Source: Pseudomonas peli
GTDB lineage: Bacteria > Pseudomonadota > Gammaproteobacteria > Pseudomonadales > Pseudomonadaceae
DNA: 64,000 nucleotides
Reading direction: 5' to 3'
NCBI RefSeq assembly: GCF_900099645.1
Contig: NZ_FMTL01000001.1
Coordinates: forward strand, 1,054,001 to 1,118,000
Part shown: in pieces, positions 19,631 through 29,906 of the stretch
How the letters are laid out: every line of letters starts with the position of its first letter
How positions within the stretch are numbered: position 1 is the stretch's first letter
Made by a program: the position numbers and the translations under genes
Notes under the pieces: model-generated
What the model was told of the DNA's origin: nothing
Database searches by the model: none
The model's input: only the letters and a program-made list of their open reading frames with translations

Positions 19631-20248
19631 TTAGAGAACGTCCAGCAGCTCCACATCAAAAACCAGCACGCTGTGCGGCGGGATGCTGCCAACACCTTGC
19701 TCGCCGTAAGCCAGCTCGCTCGGCACGTACAGGCGCCATTTGCTGCCGGCATTCATCAGCTGCAGGGCTTCGGTCCAACCGGCGATCACGCCGCCAACCG
19801 GAAACTCGGCAGGCTGGCCACGATCGTAAGAGCTGTCGAATACAGTGCCGTCGATCAGGGTGCCGTGGTAGTGGGTGCGCACTGTATCTTCGCGAGAAGG
19901 CTTGGCACCTTCGCCGGCGGTCAACACTTCGTACTGCAGGCCAGAAGCCAGAACGGTGATGCCGTCACGCTTGGCGTTTTCAGCGAGGAACGCCAGACCC
20001 GCACCGGCCGCCGCTTCGGCCTTGGCAGCCGCTTCGGCTTGCATGATGTCACGGATGACTTTGAAGCTAGCGGTCAGTTCTGCTTCACTGACGCGGCTTG
20101 GCTGGCCGGCGAAGGCATCGGTGATACCGGCGATGATGGCATCCAGGCTTGCACCCGGCGGCGGGTTGTCGCGCAGCTGACCACCCAGCTGACGGCCAAT
20201 GCCGTAGCTGACGCGGGTTTCGTCAGTCGAGAGATTGAGTTCGGACAT
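19631..20248 (-). CDS. fklB: FKBP-type peptidyl-prolyl isomerase FklB
   Basis: A 205-residue protein. An N-terminal helical dimerisation domain (MSELNLSTDETRVSYGIGRQLGGQL..., then an Ala/Glu-rich linker) is followed by a C-terminal FKBP domain with VRTHYHGTLIDGTVFDSSYDRG, PVGGVIAGWTEALQLM and the conserved YGEQG...IPPHSVLVFDVELL. There is no signal peptide, so it is the cytoplasmic FklB type rather than periplasmic FkpA. It folds proteins by cis-trans prolyl isomerisation. Confidence 0.92.
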   Translation of the reverse strand: MSELNLSTDETRVSYGIGRQLGGQLRDNPPPGASLDAIIAGITDAFAGQPSRVSEAELTASFKVIRDIMQAEAAAKAEAAAGAGLAFLAENAKRDGITVLASGLQYEVLTAGEGAKPSREDTVRTHYHGTLIDGTVFDSSYDRGQPAEFPVGGVIAGWTEALQLMNAGSKWRLYVPSELAYGEQGVGSIPPHSVLVFDVELLDVL

Positions 20249-20309
20249 AGCACGGCTCCGCTAGGGGCTAAAAAAGGTCGGCCAGCCTAGCACAAACCGC
20301 CTGACCGCC

Positions 20310-20456
20310 CTACCCGCCTGCCGTACCCTTGCGATGACGCCGACAGCGCTCGGAGCAGTACTTCACCTCATCCCAGCAACGCGCCCACTTCTTGCGCCAG
20401 GTGAAGGGCAGGCCACACACCGCACAGGTTTTGACCGGCAATTCGGCCTTTTTCAC
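20310..20456 (-). CDS. DUF2256 zinc-ribbon-like protein
   Basis: A 48-residue basic protein starting at GTG 20456. It carries two cysteine pairs ([14 protein letters not shown] and CSERCRRHR) separated by about 25 residues, with a [16 protein letters not shown] core: the DUF2256 family, whose function is unknown. The start overlaps the photolyase stop by 4 bp (GTGA), so it is very likely co-translated with it. From general knowledge DUF2256 genes often lie beside cryptochrome/photolyase genes, which suggests a linked role. The longer in-frame start at 20507 would reach far into the photolyase gene and was rejected. Confidence 0.8.
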   Translation of the reverse strand: MKKAELPVKTCAVCGLPFTWRKKWARCWDEVKYCSERCRRHRKGTAGG

Positions 20457-21988
20457 AGGGCATCGCCCGCATCCAGCCGCGCCAACAACTGCTCGCCGCG
20501 CGCCCACAGCCCCTGCTGCTTGGCATCGCTCATCTTGTCCAAACCGCGATAGATCATGCCCAGCCGATGGTTACCGGACAGCTGCTCGCGGTGACGCATG
20601 AGGAAATGCCAGTACAGCGCATTGAACGGGCAAGCCTGCTCACCCACACTTTCCGTGACCTTGTAGGCGCAGTCGCCGCAGTAGTTGGACATCCGTTTGA
20701 TGTACTGACCACTGGCGCAATAGGGCTTGGAGCCCAGATAACCGCCATCGGCGTGCATGACCATGCCCAGGGTGTTGGGCAGCTCGACCCAATCGAAGGC
20801 ATCCATGTACACCGCCAGGTACCAGTCGCAAACCTGGCTGGGCTGGATACCGGCCAGCAGGGCGAAGTTGCCGGTGACCATCAGCCGCTGGATGTGATGG
20901 GCATAGGCATGCTCCAACGTCTGGCCGATGGCCTGACTCATGCATTTCATGCGGGTTTTACCGGTCCAGTAGAACTCCGGTAGCGGCCGAGTGTTGCCGA
21001 AGGCATTGCGCTCGGCGTACTCCGGCATGTGCATCCAGTAGATGCCGCGCACGTATTCGCGCCAACCAATCAACTGCCGGATAAAGCCTTCCGCAGCATT
21101 CAGCGGCACCTGACCACGCCAGTAGGCTGCCTCGACATCAGCACACAGCCTTCTTACATCCAGCAGACCAATATTCAGCGCCGCGCTGATCCGCGCATGA
21201 AACAGAAACGGCTCACCGACCGCCATGGCGTCCTGATAATCGCCAAAGGCCGGCAGGGCGAAATCGAGAAAGTGCTGCCACAGCGCTTCGGCGTCGGCGT
21301 GGGTCACTGGGTAATCAAAGGACGCCAGGCTCCCGTAGTGATGACTGAAGCGCCCGGCCACCAGCACCAGCACGTCCTGGGTAATGGCGTCCGCCGAGAA
21401 GCGTGCCGTCATCGGCGCCTTGATCTGCTTGGGCAGTGCCTTACGGTTTTCCGCATCAAAGTTCCAGGCACCGCCCACCGGGGTACCGTCACCATTGAGC
21501 AGCAAACCGGTCTTGCGGCGCATCTCGCGGTAGAAAAACTCCATGCGCAGCTGTTTGCGCCCCTCGGCCCACTGTACAAACTCGTCACGACCACAGATAA
21601 AGCGGCTGTCGGCATGCCAGGTGATCGGCACGCCGCTGCGCTTCAACTGATCTTCCAGCCGCCACTCACCACACTCGGTGACATGCACTTCAGTCGCCTG
21701 CAACTGCGCGACCCAGCGCTGCAACTCTCCCGGCAGCGAGCCGCTGTTGTCCGGGTCGTCCAGTGCTACGTACTGCACGCGCCAACCATGCTCGCGCAAT
21801 GCCTCGGCAAAGTGACGCATGGCACTGAAGATCAGCGCGATTTTCTGCGGGTGGTGCGGCACATAGTCCGTTTCGGCGGCCACCTCTGCGAGCAACACCG
21901 CGTCCTGCTGCGGGTCCAGAGCCTGCAGACTGGGCAGATCGAAAGACAACTGATCACCCAGTATCAGGGCGAGCCGGCGAGTGGTCAT
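20453..21988 (-). CDS. Iron-sulfur bacterial photolyase/cryptochrome (PhrB type)
   Basis: A 511-residue cryptochrome/photolyase-related protein. Its N-terminus ([18 protein letters not shown]) is typical of the FeS-BCP class; members bind FAD, a lumazine antenna and a [4Fe-4S] cluster, and A. tumefaciens PhrB repairs (6-4) photoproducts. Cluster cysteines are visible at 349 (RMKCMS), 437 and 440 (YCGDC) and 453 (ACPFN), one residue off from the positions I remember for PhrB (350, 438, 441, 454). The FAD region [19 protein letters not shown] and DWVELPN are conserved. Both ends overlap neighbours by 4 bp (ATGA and GTGA), so it belongs to a tight operon. Whether it repairs DNA or signals light cannot be told from sequence. 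Confidence 0.92.
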   Translation of the reverse strand: MTTRRLALILGDQLSFDLPSLQALDPQQDAVLLAEVAAETDYVPHHPQKIALIFSAMRHFAEALREHGWRVQYVALDDPDNSGSLPGELQRWVAQLQATEVHVTECGEWRLEDQLKRSGVPITWHADSRFICGRDEFVQWAEGRKQLRMEFFYREMRRKTGLLLNGDGTPVGGAWNFDAENRKALPKQIKAPMTARFSADAITQDVLVLVAGRFSHHYGSLASFDYPVTHADAEALWQHFLDFALPAFGDYQDAMAVGEPFLFHARISAALNIGLLDVRRLCADVEAAYWRGQVPLNAAEGFIRQLIGWREYVRGIYWMHMPEYAERNAFGNTRPLPEFYWTGKTRMKCMSQAIGQTLEHAYAHHIQRLMVTGNFALLAGIQPSQVCDWYLAVYMDAFDWVELPNTLGMVMHADGGYLGSKPYCASGQYIKRMSNYCGDCAYKVTESVGEQACPFNALYWHFLMRHREQLSGNHRLGMIYRGLDKMSDAKQQGLWARGEQLLARLDAGDAL

Positions 21989-23385
21989 AACACAACAACC
22001 TCGGTGTTTGGGCAGCGCCGTAAATGGCTCAGCACAATGTGGTAGGCATCCAGACTGAATGCCTGGGATGGCTGCTGACTGACGGAATGAAGCAAGGCCG
22101 GGTCATCAACCGTGGCCAGGTAGCGCCACTGATCCAACACATGCCACTGCGAGAGCCCATGTTCAGGATCACGCTCAACCAGCGCGACAGTCCCCGGCCA
22201 GGGCCATGCCACCGTACGCAGCTGTTCGCAGGCGGCCAGCAGCCGGGCATCATGCGCCGCACGAGGTTCTTGCCCGCAGCAGGCGCCCTGACAGCCCCCC
22301 AGTTGAGTAGCAAAGCACGCGCCCATGCCCGCCTCCAGGCCGATCAGACGTAAACACAACTGATACTTGCGCGCCTGGCTGCGCAGCCAGTCCTGAGCCT
22401 GACGCCTTGAGCGGAATAAACCGACACTGCTGTCAATCGGTGCGTGGGCGTCGACAGCCTGCAATGCCAGCTGCCAACCGCCCGGAGACTGGCTAAGGCT
22501 CCACGTCAGCAGTTCACGCTGGCGCCGCAGTTGCCGGTTATACAACGGCAAAAGCCGCTTGACCTCCGCAGCCTCCAGCAACAGCGCACCCAGCTCGCCG
22601 GCCGTAGGCTGCACGCGCACCTCACGGATCTGCTGAGCCACCTGCAGGCTTCGACGACTGTTGTGATCATTCTGGAAATGCGATTGCACACGCTGACGCA
22701 CATTACGGCTCTTACCGATGTACAGCAGCGCCTGATTGTCGCCATAAAAGTAGTAAACCCCCGGCCGCGCAGGCAGCGCTTGCAATCGCTCAGCACTGAG
22801 GAACCGAGGAACTGCCGCTTTGCGCAGCTGGCGTTGCACCTGAACGTCCAGTAGCTCAGCGGGCACCTGCGCCAACAAACTGGAGAGCAACTGCCAAACG
22901 GCATCGGCGTCCGGTAGTGCGCGATGACGGAAGAAACGCCGGATCTGTTGACGCTCACACAGCGCCTCCAGACTGTAATCCGGTAAATCCGGCCAGGCGG
23001 CACGCGCGAGCCGCACGGTGCACAACTGCCGGTAACGCACCGACAGGCCTGCGAGGGTGAAGGCCCGCCGCAAAAATGCATGCGCCACACGCAGGTTGTG
23101 CCCGACCACCACCCGCCCTTCCAGCAACCGGGACAGCTCGCCAGCAATCTCGGCAAACACAGGCTGCTCGTCCAATTCTGCCGGTAATACACCTGACAGC
23201 CGCGAAACAGTGCGGGGCAGCGCACAAGCGGGCCTTAACAACCAGGAGTGGCGCGCCACCACCGAACCCGCATCGACCTGCAACACGGCAACTTCCCAGA
23301 TGCAGTCCTTGTCAGGATGCATGCCGGTGATTTGCACATCGATAACAGCCAGCGGGCGAGCAAGCAGCGGGGTTGGGGGGTTCAA
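21985..23385 (-). CDS. DnaQ-like domain fused to GIY-YIG (UvrC/Cho-type) nuclease
   Basis: A 466-residue fusion. Residues 10-175 look like a DEDDh exonuclease of the DnaQ family, but motif I reads DVQITG (usually DxETT/SG) and motif II GHNLRVAHAFL (usually GHN..FD..FL), so two catalytic acidic residues are missing; motif III HRALPDA is kept. Residues 205-285 form a GIY-YIG domain (GVYYFYGDNQALLYIGKSRNVRQRV, then LLLEAAEVKRLLPLYN) like the incision half of UvrC and Cho, with Tyr, Arg and Glu in place. The C-terminal part is unassigned and has a cluster of cysteines. I start at TTG 23385, just after the upstream gene; the longer frame to 23628 would run antisense-like through that gene. Likely DNA repair; substrate unknown. 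Confidence 0.85.
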   Translation of the reverse strand: MNPPTPLLARPLAVIDVQITGMHPDKDCIWEVAVLQVDAGSVVARHSWLLRPACALPRTVSRLSGVLPAELDEQPVFAEIAGELSRLLEGRVVVGHNLRVAHAFLRRAFTLAGLSVRYRQLCTVRLARAAWPDLPDYSLEALCERQQIRRFFRHRALPDADAVWQLLSSLLAQVPAELLDVQVQRQLRKAAVPRFLSAERLQALPARPGVYYFYGDNQALLYIGKSRNVRQRVQSHFQNDHNSRRSLQVAQQIREVRVQPTAGELGALLLEAAEVKRLLPLYNRQLRRQRELLTWSLSQSPGGWQLALQAVDAHAPIDSSVGLFRSRRQAQDWLRSQARKYQLCLRLIGLEAGMGACFATQLGGCQGACCGQEPRAAHDARLLAACEQLRTVAWPWPGTVALVERDPEHGLSQWHVLDQWRYLATVDDPALLHSVSQQPSQAFSLDAYHIVLSHLRRCPNTEVVVL

Positions 23386-23389
23386 GGCA

Positions 23390-23695
23390 TTACCAGGACG
23401 AATTGAAGGAAATCGGTACGCGCAGGGTGTCCTGGGTGCCGTCCTGCATGCCGCACATCTCGTCATGCACCACCGCGTGCACCAGGTGGAACGGGATACG
23501 CGGCAAGTCGTGCAGCAGGTCACGCGCATGCTCAACAGAGCGCAGGTGCAAGGTTTTGCCTTGGCCATCGTTGAGTGGATGGACCCGACCATCCATATGC
23601 GCTTCCAACAAGTAGATGCCGCCCTCAATCGAGATCAGGTTGAGGGCGTCGATATTTCCAGAATGGGCATGCTGTGAAAGCTCTTGAAGATTCAT
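23390..23695 (-). CDS. DUF6482-type small protein
   Basis: A 101-residue soluble protein (MNLQELSQHAHSGNIDALNL..., then SIEGGIYLLEAHMDGRVHPL, LHLRSVEHARDLLHDLP and HDEMCGM). I recognise it as a small conserved Pseudomonas family, probably DUF6482, without known function. The start at 23695 is used instead of 23713 because it gives the conserved N-terminus. The stop is 4 bp upstream of the TTG start of the fusion nuclease, so it may be the first gene of the photolyase operon. Confidence 0.8.
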   Translation of the reverse strand: MNLQELSQHAHSGNIDALNLISIEGGIYLLEAHMDGRVHPLNDGQGKTLHLRSVEHARDLLHDLPRIPFHLVHAVVHDEMCGMQDGTQDTLRVPISFNSSW

Positions 23696-23834
23696 GGCTA
23701 CGTCCTCGGGCAAGCAAAGTTATACAAAAATCTATGCAAATACAATTCTTGTACAACACAGCAAAAGCACAAGGCACAAACCAAACCGCCCGTCCGTTTT
23801 GCAACGGCCGGGCGGCAGGTCCAGCGGCAAACGA

Positions 23835-24329
23835 TCAGTGATCGTGCTTGGTGAGCTTGTCCAGGTAGCCCATGGCAAACGCCGAGAGCACAAAGGCCAT
23901 ATGGATGATCACGTACCACATCAGCTTGGTATCGGGGATGTTCTGCGCATTCATGAACACTTTGAGCAGATGAATGGAGGAGATCGCCACAATGGAAGCC
24001 GCCACTTTCATCTTCAGCGAGCTGGAATCCATCTTGCCCAGCCAGCTGAGCTTCTCGGTGCCTTCCTTGATATCCAATTGGGAAACGAAGTTCTCGTAAC
24101 CGGAGATCATCACCATCACCAGCAGACCGCCCACCAGCGCCATATCGATCAGCGACAACAGCACCAGAATCAGGTCTGCTTCAGCCATGGCAAAGACGTT
24201 GGGTAGGATGTGAAAAACTTCCTGAAAGAACTTCAGTGCCAGCGCCAACAGGGCCAGCGACAGGCCGAAATAGATGGGCGCCAGCAGCCAACGCGAGGCA
24301 TACATGGCATTTTCGATAATGCGTTCCAT
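23835..24329 (-). CDS. UPF0114 family membrane protein
   Basis: A 164-residue inner-membrane protein of the UPF0114 (YqhA) family with about four hydrophobic segments, starting [34 protein letters not shown]. The conserved central stretch [14 protein letters not shown] and the cytoplasmic [29 protein letters not shown] are clear. The function is unknown. A 25-bp dyad with DnaA-box-like arms lies about 92 bp upstream of its start. Confidence 0.92.
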   Translation of the reverse strand: MERIIENAMYASRWLLAPIYFGLSLALLALALKFFQEVFHILPNVFAMAEADLILVLLSLIDMALVGGLLVMVMISGYENFVSQLDIKEGTEKLSWLGKMDSSSLKMKVAASIVAISSIHLLKVFMNAQNIPDTKLMWYVIIHMAFVLSAFAMGYLDKLTKHDH

Positions 24330-24420
24330 AAGGACTCACTCAGGGTTCAAGACTGCCGGCGAGTATACCCAGCGCCCCCGCCCAGACAACCCTGGCGTGT
24401 GGCAATCAAGGCTCGTTGCA

Positions 24421-24445
24421 GTTATCCCCGACAACTGTGGATAAC
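24421..24445. promoter_or_regulatory. 25-bp dyad with DnaA-box-like arm, site 1
   Basis: GTTATCCCCG, 5 bases, then TGTGGATAAC. The outer 7 bp are a perfect inverted repeat, and the right arm contains TGTGGATAA, the complement of the DnaA box TTATCCACA. It lies between the UPF0114 start and the gene at 24532. It has the same layout as the site at 24940. Confidence 0.5.
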
Positions 24446-24531
24446 CTTGTGGGCAGGCTCAGGATGAATGACTGCACGCTTGCACGACAGCGGCTTACAG
24501 AAGGCTGATCAGAAACTCGCCAGACGCCTGC

Positions 24532-24873
24532 TCAGGTGTCTGGATGGCGCTGGCAGTCGCGCAGTGGATGGCCACGATCACCGTTTAGGCGACGCAACTC
24601 CGCCTGGATATGCAGGCGCCAGATCGGCACATCAGCGGCTTGCTCATAGCCCATGCCCTGCAGGTTTTCAGCGATATCGACAAGGATGCTTTCAGCAGCA
24701 AAAGCCCCGTGGAATGGGCCTTGTGCCTTAATCGTGGAAGGCTGCGCCCCAGCCATGCCTGCCGCACAAATCAGCGTCCAAAGGCCGTTGTTACCGGCCA
24801 GCGGCAACACCACGCATTCAATACGGGTGTCCAGGCCCAAGCAGTGACGGGTGAGATTGAGGCTGCGCACCAT
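24532..24873 (-). CDS. Small conserved hypothetical protein
   Basis: A 113-residue protein (MVRSLNLTRHCLGLDTRIECVVLP..., then GNNGLWTLICAAGMAG and IAENLQGMGYEQAADVPIWRLHIQAELRRL) with no domain I can name. It lies between the UPF0114 and Lon-like genes, where P. aeruginosa has PA4575. A 25-bp dyad lies 67 bp upstream. It may be a soluble cytoplasmic protein; there is no signal peptide or membrane helix. Confidence 0.7.
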   Translation of the reverse strand: MVRSLNLTRHCLGLDTRIECVVLPLAGNNGLWTLICAAGMAGAQPSTIKAQGPFHGAFAAESILVDIAENLQGMGYEQAADVPIWRLHIQAELRRLNGDRGHPLRDCQRHPDT

Positions 24874-24939
24874 GGCGACGACCCTCTCAGGAGCAGGTCT
24901 TCAGCCTACACCCGAGCGAGCGCCACTGGGAAGCCAACA

Positions 24940-24964
24940 GTTATCCCCGCTTGCTGTGGATAAC
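24940..24964. promoter_or_regulatory. 25-bp dyad with DnaA-box-like arm, site 2
   Basis: GTTATCCCCG, 5 bases, then TGTGGATAAC, followed at once by TGTGTGGAT. It has the same architecture and length as the site at 24421, and differs only in the middle. It is upstream of the small gene that starts at 24873. Confidence 0.5.
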
Positions 24965-25071
24965 TGTGTGGATGAAGTGAGGAAAAGCCGGCCTGAGCTA
25001 GGCGCACGGGCCGGCGGCGCAATTCGCTCAGTGACTGACCAGCCACCGGGCGAATTGTCGCAGCCGGGCGG

Positions 25072-27534
25072 TCATTCAGCCGCCGGCTTTTTCGCCCGTG
25101 GCTTCTTCTCCTTGGCCGCAGCAGCCGGTTCTTCCTTCTTCGGCTCCTCTTTGTCGTCCTCTTCCATGCCCATGGCAGCGATATCACGCAGGCGTTCAAC
25201 CACCCGCGCATTGACGCTGCCCGCCGGGAACTGGCCCTGCTCATTCGGTGAACCGGCATCCGCGCCGACCAGCAGGCTCAGCGCCTCATCGACCTGGCGC
25301 ACAGCATAGATATGGAACTGCCCAGCACGTACCGCCTGTAGCACCCGCTCATCAAGCATCAGGGTGGTGACGTTGGAGTGTGGGATGATCGCGCCCTGCT
25401 CCCCTGTCAGGCCGCGCGCTTCGCAGAGGCGGAAGAAGCCTTCGATCTTCTCGTTGACCCCACCCACCGCCTGCACTTCACCGAACTGGTTGATTGAGCC
25501 GGTAATGGCGAAGCACTGCTTGAGCGGCGTTCGCGACAAGGCCGAGATCAGCGTGCAGACCTCACCGAGGGATGCGCTGTCACCGTCGACATAGCCGTAG
25601 GACTGCTCCAAGGCGATGCTCGCGGAGATTTCCAAGGGGAATTCCTGGGCGTAACGGCTACCCAGGTAGCCGGTGAGGATCATCACGCCCTTGGAGTGGA
25701 TCGGCTGGCCGAGATTCACCTCGCGTTCGATGTCGACGATGCCGCTGCCACCCGGATACACCGTGGCGGAAATCCGCGCCGGTACACCGAAGGCCGAATC
25801 GCCGACTTCCAGCACGGTCAGGCCGTTGCACTTGCCCACGGCCGCGCCGGCGGTGTCGATCAGGATGATACCGGCCAGCATGTCGTCGATGATACGCGCC
25901 GATACGCGACCCGTGCGGGTGGCCTTGGCCTTTAGCGCGCGCTCGATATGCCCGGCGTCGGTCACTTCGTCACCGGCCAGGCTGCGGATAAAGTCAGCTT
26001 CGCTAACCAGCTGGAACAGGTCACCAATACGCGCCGACAAACGTCCCTGATGCTCGGCCAGGCGCGCGCTGTAGGTCGCCACCCGCGCCACGGCCGCCGC
26101 AGTCAGCGGCGCCATGCCCTCTTCCGAGGTGCGGGTCTTCATCAGCTGGGCGAACTGCTCCAGGCTGTCGTCGGCCAGCGGGATGTCTTCATCGAAATCG
26201 ACCAGGACGCGGAACATCTCCTGGAAGTCCGGATCGAGGTCCTGCAGCGTGTAATAGAGCTGACGCGAGCCGATGATCACCACCTTGAGGTGCAGCGGAA
26301 TCATCTGCGGGGTCAGGGTCACGGTGGCAATGCGGCCGAGATCGCCCAATGGCGACTCCATCTTCAGCTGGCGCGATTGCAGGGCGCGCTTGAGCGCATC
26401 CCAGACAAACGGCTCGCCGAGCATCTTCTCTGCTTCAAGAATCAGAAAACCGCCGTTGGCACGGTGCAACGCTCCGGGGCGCAGCTGGCGGTAGCTGGTG
26501 TAGAGCGCGCCCTGGTCAGTGTTGTATTCGATACGACCAAACAGGTTGTCATAGGTCGGGTGCGGCTCGAACACCACAGGTGCGCCACCCTGGGCGTGGT
26601 GGCCGACTACCAGGCTCGGGCAGTACTGCTCTTCGAGCAGCTTGCGGGTTTGTGCATCGGCCTTCTCTACCTCGACCAGTTGATCAACCACGGTTTTCAG
26701 CAGATTGACCTGAACCGCCTGCAGGTAGGCGCAGACCCCGGCGTTTTCCGCGTACTTCTGCGACAGCGGCGCGAGCAGCGGCTGCAGGGCAATGGTGATG
26801 GTTTCTTCATTGAGCTGACGCAGCAGGTTGCTCGACTCGCGCTTCCACTGCGGCAGGCTGGACAGCTCCTCGTTGAGGCGCTCTTCCAGGGTGGCGATAT
26901 CGGCATGGAAGCGCTCGCGCTCGGCTTCCGGCAGCTGGGCAAACTCGGCTTCATCCAGCGCCTTGCCATCGAGCATCGGGGTAAAAGCGATATTGCTGCT
27001 GTCACGATAGAGGGCGACGCTCTTTTCCAGCGACAGACGCTCGACCACATCCAGCGCCTGGTCGTAGCGCTTGTTGAAGTCGCGGTCGATGGCATTTTTC
27101 TTCTGCTGGAACGAGGGGTGCTCGAACACCGCCGGGAAGGTCGCCAGCAGGTTATCAATCAGGCCGTTGATGTCGGCGAGAAACTCGCCAGCAGTGCCGG
27201 ACGGCAATTCCAGTGCACGCGGCTCGCGCGGCTCGTCAAAATGGTTGACGTACACCCGGTCAGCCGGGGTCTCCAGGCGCTTGGCTTCAGCCTTGAGGTA
27301 GCGTTTGACGAAGGAGAAACGCCCGGTACCGGGCTCGCCCATGACAAACACGTTGTAACCGGGGCGCGGCATCGCCACGCCGAACTGCAGTGCTTCGACG
27401 GCGCGTTCCTGGCCCAATACGCCACGGAAGGGTTCAAGGTCTTCGGTATTGGTGAAGTTGAACTGCTCAGGGGAAAAGGGACGGGTAAGTGCTTCAGGTG
27501 CCAACCGCAAATGGGCTGCGACGGAGTCTGGCAT
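25072..27534 (-). CDS. Lon-like ATP-dependent protease (AAA plus S16 domain)
   Basis: An 820-residue LonB-type protease, without the classical Lon N-domain. Walker A is GEPGTGRFS at 66-74, after PRPGYNVFVM. The C-terminal S16 peptidase has the catalytic Ser at about 652 (DGDSASLGE) and Lys at about 696 (GVNEKIEGFF), spaced 44 residues as in Lon. The start at 27534 (MPDSVAAHLRLAPEAL) is preferred to an upstream in-frame codon. The last 40 residues are an acidic then Lys/Ala/Pro-rich low-complexity tail (KEEPKKEEPAAAAKEKKPRA). It probably degrades damaged or regulatory proteins; substrates unknown. Confidence 0.92.
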   Translation of the reverse strand: MPDSVAAHLRLAPEALTRPFSPEQFNFTNTEDLEPFRGVLGQERAVEALQFGVAMPRPGYNVFVMGEPGTGRFSFVKRYLKAEAKRLETPADRVYVNHFDEPREPRALELPSGTAGEFLADINGLIDNLLATFPAVFEHPSFQQKKNAIDRDFNKRYDQALDVVERLSLEKSVALYRDSSNIAFTPMLDGKALDEAEFAQLPEAERERFHADIATLEERLNEELSSLPQWKRESSNLLRQLNEETITIALQPLLAPLSQKYAENAGVCAYLQAVQVNLLKTVVDQLVEVEKADAQTRKLLEEQYCPSLVVGHHAQGGAPVVFEPHPTYDNLFGRIEYNTDQGALYTSYRQLRPGALHRANGGFLILEAEKMLGEPFVWDALKRALQSRQLKMESPLGDLGRIATVTLTPQMIPLHLKVVIIGSRQLYYTLQDLDPDFQEMFRVLVDFDEDIPLADDSLEQFAQLMKTRTSEEGMAPLTAAAVARVATYSARLAEHQGRLSARIGDLFQLVSEADFIRSLAGDEVTDAGHIERALKAKATRTGRVSARIIDDMLAGIILIDTAGAAVGKCNGLTVLEVGDSAFGVPARISATVYPGGSGIVDIEREVNLGQPIHSKGVMILTGYLGSRYAQEFPLEISASIALEQSYGYVDGDSASLGEVCTLISALSRTPLKQCFAITGSINQFGEVQAVGGVNEKIEGFFRLCEARGLTGEQGAIIPHSNVTTLMLDERVLQAVRAGQFHIYAVRQVDEALSLLVGADAGSPNEQGQFPAGSVNARVVERLRDIAAMGMEEDDKEEPKKEEPAAAAKEKKPRAKKPAAE

Positions 27535-27764
27535 TGGAAATCCTTGGACGGGGGCCTGGTGGAAATCATGGCCGCATCGGCCCGCATCCACAAGCCAAAA
27601 GGCGCGTCCTGACTCGGCAAATCTCGCCAAGTGCCACACCACTGCACCCGCGCTTAGCAGAGCGTGGCTGACGGTACGTCATCACGCTGCCGGTCGTGGC
27701 GTCGACTAGCCGGCGCAAACGCAACTTCGCGGAGGGATTGCTGCCCGCCGATGTAGACGCGCAT

Positions 27765-28091
27765 TCAACGTTCGCGCGCATCGGCACAGGCCAGACAACA
27801 CTCTGCCGCGGGCATCACCTGTAACCGCGCCGCACTGATGGCCTCACCGCAGCGCAAGCACAAGCCGTAACGCCCCTCAGCCAGGCGCAGCTTGGCGAGG
27901 CCGACTTGGCGCAACCCGGTCTCGGCTTCGGCCAGCAGCGTCTGTAGCACGTCATCGTTTTGCCGCTGCTGCGCCTGCTCGGCAAAACCTGCCGAATGCA
28001 TACGCGCCAGATCCTGGCGGATCGCATTGGCGCGGGCGCTGTATTCGTTTACCAAGGTGTACAGGGCGATATGGGGGTCGAAAGCAGGCAT
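27765..28091 (-). CDS. DksA/TraR family C4 zinc-finger protein
   Basis: A 108-residue protein. An N-terminal coiled coil (residues 1-70) is followed by a C4 zinc finger: Cys78 and Cys81 (CLRC), then CCLAC near 98-102. It is shorter than DksA (about 150 residues). DksA-like proteins reach into the secondary channel of RNA polymerase; the acidic coiled-coil tip is not obvious here, so regulation of transcription is an inference. The start at 28091 (MPAFDPHIALYTL) is used rather than 28193. It follows ettA on the minus strand after a terminator. Confidence 0.85.
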   Translation of the reverse strand: MPAFDPHIALYTLVNEYSARANAIRQDLARMHSAGFAEQAQQRQNDDVLQTLLAEAETGLRQVGLAKLRLAEGRYGLCLRCGEAISAARLQVMPAAECCLACADARER

Positions 28092-28195
28092 GAAGGCAGT
28101 CCTCGGGAGCGCTGCATTCAGTGTGCTCCCGTGCTGGCGCCAAACACTGTCGCAGATCAGTACTTGCTCACGCGCTGCACGCGGAGCCGGCAAAC

Positions 28196-28225
28196 AAAAA
28201 CGGAGCCTTTCGGCCCCGTTTTTTT
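28196..28225 (-). terminator. Terminator of ettA
   Basis: AAAAACGGAGCC and GGCCCCGTTTTT arms (one mismatch) around TTTC, 13 bp after the ettA stop, with a T-run in the minus direction. Confidence 0.8.
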
Positions 28226-28238
28226 ATTGCAACCTGGC

Positions 28239-29906
<1,668 letters not shown>

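Noticed and set aside
21985..23385. The nuclease fusion as a decayed pseudogene
   Set aside because: The frame is intact over 466 codons, the GIY-YIG residues are kept, and both ends couple with neighbours, so loss of two exonuclease acids is more likely functional change.
24421..24964. Possible replication origin because of DnaA-box-like sequences
   Set aside because: Only two dyads, no dnaA/dnaN genes, no AT-rich unwinding element and no cluster of boxes.
25948..27612. A 554-residue plus-strand open frame
   Set aside because: Antisense shadow of the Lon-like protease, whose motifs are clear on the minus strand.
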